This document shows positions 31,166 through 34,361 of a DNA stretch of 34,361 bases, in pieces. This DNA comes from Desulfovibrio sp. DV (lineage in GTDB: Bacteria; Desulfobacterota; Desulfovibrionia; Desulfovibrionales; Desulfovibrionaceae): the NCBI RefSeq assembly GCF_001936595.1, contig NZ_MLBG01000040.1:1-34361 (forward strand), given 5' to 3'. Under the pieces are notes generated by a model. That model searched no databases, was not told the origin of the DNA, and saw nothing but the letters and a program-made list of their open reading frames with translations. Both the position numbers and the translations under genes were made by a program. How positions within the stretch are numbered: the first letter of the stretch is position 1; each line of letters starts with the position of its first letter.

Positions 31166-31675
31166 TCAGCATGGCGGCCAGTCGACACGGTTCCGGGCGG
31201 CCAGCACCGCGGTGAGACCGGAGGCCTCGGCCACGGCCTTTTTGGCAGACAGCCGGACCCGCTCCACCGACCGGCCATACGCCCGCCAGCGCTCGGCTGC
31301 GGCCACGACGGCCATGGCCACCTCGCCGGCAGAGGCAGCGGTAATGCCGATCTCGTTGAAAATATCCGGGTATTCTCCCTCGGTAGGCGTCGGGTCGGCC
31401 AGAAGCGCCCAGGCTTGCTCCTCCTTGGCCTGATACGCAGCCATCTGGCCGGAGCCGGGCGTCAGGACCGCGTTGCGCAGGGTTTCGGCGGTAGCGTCGA
31501 TGGCCTTGCAGGCCGACGTCTTGGCCGCCTCCAGGTCCACCTCCCAGGGCTGGCCGATGGCTACGGACGTTTCGTCAGGGACGGCCACGGCGACACCGCC
31601 GGGATAGCGTCCGGAAATTTCCTGATTACTGTCGTGGATGGCCAGGATATGGCCGTTTTGCACGATGATCTGCAT
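31166..31675 (-). CDS. Phage tail fibre-associated protein (possible assembly chaperone)
   Basis: This 169-residue protein starts at the ATG at 31675, preceded by TAGGAGG. The first 40 residues are beta-rich (MQIIVQNGHILAIHDSNQE). The C-terminal part is helical and has MAAYQAKEEQAWALLADPTPT, like short proteins encoded after tail fibre genes in many prophages. It lies 8 bases after the fibre gene stop. A role as fibre assembly chaperone is inferred from position and this weak resemblance. Confidence 0.55.
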   Translation of the reverse strand: MQIIVQNGHILAIHDSNQEISGRYPGGVAVAVPDETSVAIGQPWEVDLEAAKTSACKAIDATAETLRNAVLTPGSGQMAAYQAKEEQAWALLADPTPTEGEYPDIFNEIGITAASAGEVAMAVVAAAERWRAYGRSVERVRLSAKKAVAEASGLTAVLAARNRVDWPPC

Positions 31676-31683
31676 CGTCCCTC

Positions 31684-33054
31684 CTACCGGTAGGAAATGA
31701 AAGCGCCCCAATTCCCGAGCGTGTCATGGGCCGGCGAGAACTGGGCCGCTGTGTTTCTGAAGATGGTGGTGGCAGCCACAAAATCCGCCTGCCCGCCCCA
31801 GGCCGCCACGGCAGCCACCGACAGGCCATCCAGGATCGTCGTCCCCAGGGTCATGTTGAGAAAGCACATGCCTTCTGACCCGACGCCGTAGTTGCACTGT
31901 TTGACAACGGTGGAATAGGTGCTCAGCGTGGCGTTTTCCGTGACATGGATGCCGCGTTCGAGATTGTAAAAAATACACTGGTAAATCGTTGAGGCGCTGT
32001 TCGCGCGCAGCACCAATCCGATTTGCGAGGCGTTTGATTCAACGCGGAATCCGACCAATGAAGCCAGAGACCTCTTGAGCAGCCAACAGGTGTATGTGCC
32101 GGTAAACCGCAAGACACAGCGGTTGGCCGGCTTGATGAAAAGGCTGCCCCCTCCCGCCGCTGACGAGGCAAATGTTTCAGTGGCGCAGGTGATCACCGTG
32201 TTGCCGTTGGCCTGGGTGATCCCGGACACGAGATACGCCCCGTTAAGACCGGCGGTGACGCTGCCGACAATGCCCGCAATATCGCCAGGGCGCAGCACAG
32301 CCGTGTAATCACCCGGCACCGTGATCGTCCTGGCTGCGGCATCCACGGCCGCAATGGCCACCATGGTTTCGGCCGATGTGTTGCCAAGGATTTGAATCTT
32401 GTCGGCGTCGGGGTGGTCGACGACGATGGTGGCAGGGACGGTGTACACGCCATCGGCCACCAGGATGGTCACCAGCGCACCCGGGGCGATGACCTTGCCG
32501 GCGATGGCCATCAACGCCCTGGGAATCGAGGCAAACGGCGCGACTGACGACCCGTCGCCAGTGGCGTCGCTCCCGGTCGTCGCCACATGAATCGTGGCAT
32601 TGGCACTGACAAGCCCTTTGGCCGCCGAGGCCAGCCCGGCCGGAGTCACAGCCTTGTCGGTGTTGATCCCGGCCTGCGTCTCAGCGGCCGAGGCCAGCCG
32701 GACCAGCCCGGCAAGGGCCGACGACGCCGGCCACAACGGGTCACGCCCGCCGATGGCATGCTGTGCGGCGTGGCTGCAAAGCGATTCCGGAATGTCGTTG
32801 CCGTGGAGCACGGCGGCCAGATTGGGAGTCAGGACTGCCCCGGCGTCCAGGGCCACGGTCACGAGGGTGCGCCCCGCCGCAGCGTCGTGGGTTGCGGCCG
32901 TCACCGTGCCCAGGCGGATGCCGTCGGCCCGGCAATCGGCCCACACCCGCACTCCTGCGGCAAATTCCCCGGCAAACGTATCACCGGCCGCGTTGGACAC
33001 GGCAAAACAATCGCCGGACACGTAGGCGACAGTGCTGTAGATGGGATCGCTCAT
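31684..33054 (-). CDS. Phage tail fibre / tailspike with beta-helix
   Basis: This is a 456-residue protein with a GAGGAG site before the ATG. Residues 1-100 are a beta-rich N-terminus that may attach to the baseplate. Residues 118-152 contain a tail-fibre repeat (ETQAGINTDKAVTPAGLASA). Residues 150-456 have the Asn/Gly/Ser/Thr-rich repetitive strands of a right-handed parallel beta-helix (VTILVADGVYTVPATIVVD, GIHVTENATLSTYSTVVKQC), as in pectate-lyase-like tailspikes that bind or cut host polysaccharide. The catalytic residues cannot be decided from sequence. The gene ends 8 bases before the accessory gene. Confidence 0.75.
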   Translation of the reverse strand: MSDPIYSTVAYVSGDCFAVSNAAGDTFAGEFAAGVRVWADCRADGIRLGTVTAATHDAAAGRTLVTVALDAGAVLTPNLAAVLHGNDIPESLCSHAAQHAIGGRDPLWPASSALAGLVRLASAAETQAGINTDKAVTPAGLASAAKGLVSANATIHVATTGSDATGDGSSVAPFASIPRALMAIAGKVIAPGALVTILVADGVYTVPATIVVDHPDADKIQILGNTSAETMVAIAAVDAAARTITVPGDYTAVLRPGDIAGIVGSVTAGLNGAYLVSGITQANGNTVITCATETFASSAAGGGSLFIKPANRCVLRFTGTYTCWLLKRSLASLVGFRVESNASQIGLVLRANSASTIYQCIFYNLERGIHVTENATLSTYSTVVKQCNYGVGSEGMCFLNMTLGTTILDGLSVAAVAAWGGQADFVAATTIFRNTAAQFSPAHDTLGNWGAFISYR

Positions 33055-33062
33055 GGTGCTCC

Positions 33063-33359
33063 TCAGGAAAAATGCGGCCGCACGACAAGATTTGCCGTCC
33101 GGCCGGTTCCGGACCAGTCGCCAAGGGTCAGGGCTGCCTGGACCCGGTACGTGCCGGCCTCGGCCAGATCGCCGGGAGCGGTGACGTAGCGCAGGTGCGA
33201 GGCCGTCTGGCCAATGACCGCCACGGCCGCCGGCCAGGAGCGCACCGCGCCCGACGGCGTGCGCACCCGAAGCGTCGGGCTGCCCGCCCCGGCGATGTCG
33301 CGCCCGCAGTCCACCAGGATCTCCAGGCCCACGTCGCCCTGATAAATGCTGTCCGCCAT
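33063..33359 (-). CDS. Small phage baseplate-like protein
   Basis: This 98-residue protein is a single beta-sandwich-like unit (YQGDVGLEILVDCGRDIAG, then TLRVRTPSGAVRSW, TYRVQAALTLGDWSGT and TANLVVRP). The layout resembles N-terminal domains of phage baseplate upper proteins. The ATG has a GTGAGGAA site. It lies 8 bases before the fibre gene, so it may link fibre to baseplate. The assignment is by pattern only. Confidence 0.55.
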   Translation of the reverse strand: MADSIYQGDVGLEILVDCGRDIAGAGSPTLRVRTPSGAVRSWPAAVAVIGQTASHLRYVTAPGDLAEAGTYRVQAALTLGDWSGTGRTANLVVRPHFS

Positions 33360-33369
33360 GGAAAGTTCC

Positions 33370-33891
33370 TCACGTCTGTTCGATGTCGATGGCCGAGCGC
33401 AGGCCGTGCGTCAGGCACACCGGAGAAAAAAGCCCGGCCACAGTGGTTGGTGGCGAGGACAGCCTGGCCACTTCGCGCCGCCCGGTGCCGGCCAGACAGG
33501 GTCCGGGGGTGACGCCCGCGGGGACCGGCCCGGCCGGGGCCACCACTGCCGTCATTGCCTGGGCCGGCTGCCCGCCAAGGGCCAACCTGGCTGTCCCGGC
33601 CGGCCCGGACTCCTCGGCCAGTCCCAGTCCCGGCTCCACGTTGGCCCCAAGGAGCACGGCCAGGCCGGTGGCCGTTGCCGTCGAAACCGTCGCCGCCGTC
33701 CCCGGCCGGGCCACAGCCGTTCCCGGCGCGCAGGCCGGGTGGGCCAGGGCAACAGGCGCAGCTGCCGGCACAGCCAACTCCGCTCCGGCCATGCCGACAG
33801 CAACCGCCGCCACCGCCACCTCACCCCCCTGGTCCCAGGCGGCCGGGACGGCTGTCCAGGCCCGGGCTGTCCCGCTCCATGGCCCGTTCAC
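33370..33891 (-). CDS. Ala/Val/Pro-rich protein of the tail module
   Basis: This is a 173-residue protein with very low complexity (mostly Ala, Val, Gly, Pro and Thr). The GTG start at 33891 is supported by a GGAG site that overlaps the stop codon of the preceding gene, so translation is coupled. No domain is seen. It contains several VAVAAVAV-type stretches that could be beta-strands of a tail protein or a fibrous segment. A plus-strand open frame (33383-34027) overlaps it but lacks operon context. Confidence 0.5.
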   Translation of the reverse strand: MNGPWSGTARAWTAVPAAWDQGGEVAVAAVAVGMAGAELAVPAAAPVALAHPACAPGTAVARPGTAATVSTATATGLAVLLGANVEPGLGLAEESGPAGTARLALGGQPAQAMTAVVAPAGPVPAGVTPGPCLAGTGRREVARLSSPPTTVAGLFSPVCLTHGLRSAIDIEQT

Positions 33892-33894
33892 GGG

Positions 33895-34314
33895 CTACTC
33901 CAGGGTCAGGACGCCGGAGGCGTCGAAACGCACCGTAAACGTCCCGCCGGTCACTCCCCGGTCTGCGCCGAAATCGAGCAGGCACACCAGCGGATTGGTC
34001 AGGCCCCCAACCGTCTTGGCCAGGTAAATCAGGGCATAGCGGGCCGTAATCGTGGCCTCGGTCCAGCTCGGATCGTTGGCCCGAAGCATTGCCTTGCCGC
34101 CGGCCGTGCTCCAGCCGACCCCGCCAAGCGTCCGGCCGCCGGCCGCATAGCCCGCCCCGGCCACCTCGGAACCGGCCACATCCGCCAGCACGCCGTGGCT
34201 GGCCGAAGGCGCATAGGCGTTGGTGAGCAGGGCACAGCGCACGGTGTCGGCAGGCAAGTCGAAAAAGCCCCGGCCAAGCCCTTCCTTGAATCGCGTGAAA
34301 ATAAGATCCGCCAT
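33895..34314 (-). CDS. Phage tail-module protein, unknown function
   Basis: This 139-residue protein has an AGGAGGGAT site before the ATG. It begins MADLIFTRFKEGLGRGFFDLPADTVRCALLT-like sequence with GYAAGGRTLGGVGWS and ends in TFTVRFDASGVLTLE, a pattern seen in small structural proteins next to phage tail fibres. I do not know its function. Its stop is 3 bases before the next start codon. The 47 bases to the window edge hold no visible stop for an upstream gene. Confidence 0.6.
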   Translation of the reverse strand: MADLIFTRFKEGLGRGFFDLPADTVRCALLTNAYAPSASHGVLADVAGSEVAGAGYAAGGRTLGGVGWSTAGGKAMLRANDPSWTEATITARYALIYLAKTVGGLTNPLVCLLDFGADRGVTGGTFTVRFDASGVLTLE

Positions 34315-34361
34315 GATCCCTCCTGGGTAATGCCGCCCGTTTGGCCCAAAAAAAGCGCACC

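Larger units (their letters stand above)
31166..34361 (-). mobile_element. Prophage or phage-derived tail module (right part outside window)
   Basis: Five tightly packed minus-strand genes with strong ribosome-binding sites encode tail-fibre, fibre-accessory and baseplate-like proteins. No integrase, capsid, portal, terminase or lysis gene is seen here, so it may be an intact prophage continuing to the right, a remnant, or a tailocin. No attachment-site repeat was found at its left end (near 31072-31165). Confidence 0.6.

Noticed and set aside
33383-34027. A 214-codon plus-strand open frame in the tail module
   Set aside because: It crosses two minus-strand genes that have coupled starts and strong ribosome-binding sites, and it is low in complexity.

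Overview
This GC-rich window looks like the chromosome of a sulfate-reducing Desulfovibrionaceae bacterium (Solidesulfovibrio/Desulfovibrio-like; an inference). The main evidence is a complete tmc operon, encoding the transmembrane complex that links periplasmic tetraheme cytochrome c3 to the cytoplasm in these organisms. Sigma-54 and sigma-28 promoter motifs and a polar-flagellum type filament locus are consistent with that.

Layout. (1) 1-174 is the start of a secreted protein leaving the left edge. (2) 361-4053 is tmcD-tmcC-tmcB-tmcA, closed by a strong terminator. (3) 4435-7372 holds a secreted protein with a BamE-like end behind a sigma-54-like promoter, a single-domain response regulator, and a stand-alone SelD-N-terminal-type FAD oxidoreductase whose 3' end overlaps the convergent next gene by 89 bp. 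(4) 7284-13528 holds a PEP-synthase-like ATP-grasp/swivel protein with an unfamiliar C-terminus, a DASS-type transporter, a PAS-GGDEF diguanylate cyclase and a hypothetical protein. (5) 13648-16523 holds a lipoprotein, a small helical protein and a zinc-ribbon/Yip1-like membrane protein broken by a one-base frameshift in a homopolymer. (6) 16631-21728 is the flagellar filament locus on the minus strand: flagellin (sigma-28-like promoter), then fliD and fliS (sigma-54-like promoter), then a glycosyltransferase. (7) 21812-31071 is a compact eight-gene minus-strand operon: receiver/degenerate HD-GYP protein, TPR protein, tandem MshEN-like/CheX-like protein, PAS histidine kinase, second receiver/degenerate HD-GYP protein, receiver-TPR protein with Glu at the phosphorylation site, SPOR protein, and a glycosyltransferase. 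A sigma-54-like motif precedes it and a clear terminator ends it, next to flagellin. (8) 31166-34361 is a phage tail module (fibre, fibre accessory and baseplate-type genes) running off the right edge.

The best candidate for an undescribed system is the eight-gene operon in (7). It carries every part of a phosphorelay, but both output HD-GYP domains have lost the catalytic His-Asp pair (now Ser-Gln), one receiver has Glu in place of the phospho-Asp, and a likely c-di-GMP-binding module is joined to a CheX-like domain. It ends in a cell-envelope SPOR protein and a glycosyltransferase beside the flagellin gene. I infer a signalling pathway built on binding rather than catalysis that acts on surface or flagellar glycosylation; nothing here proves the function.

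Two genes (14840-16523 and 22723-23800) each appear to be thrown out of frame by one extra base in a homopolymer run, so sequencing error should be excluded before either is treated as a real mutation or programmed slippage. Three copies of a dispersed palindromic repeat lie between genes in the first 14 kb. I saw no tRNA, rRNA, CRISPR array or insertion sequence.
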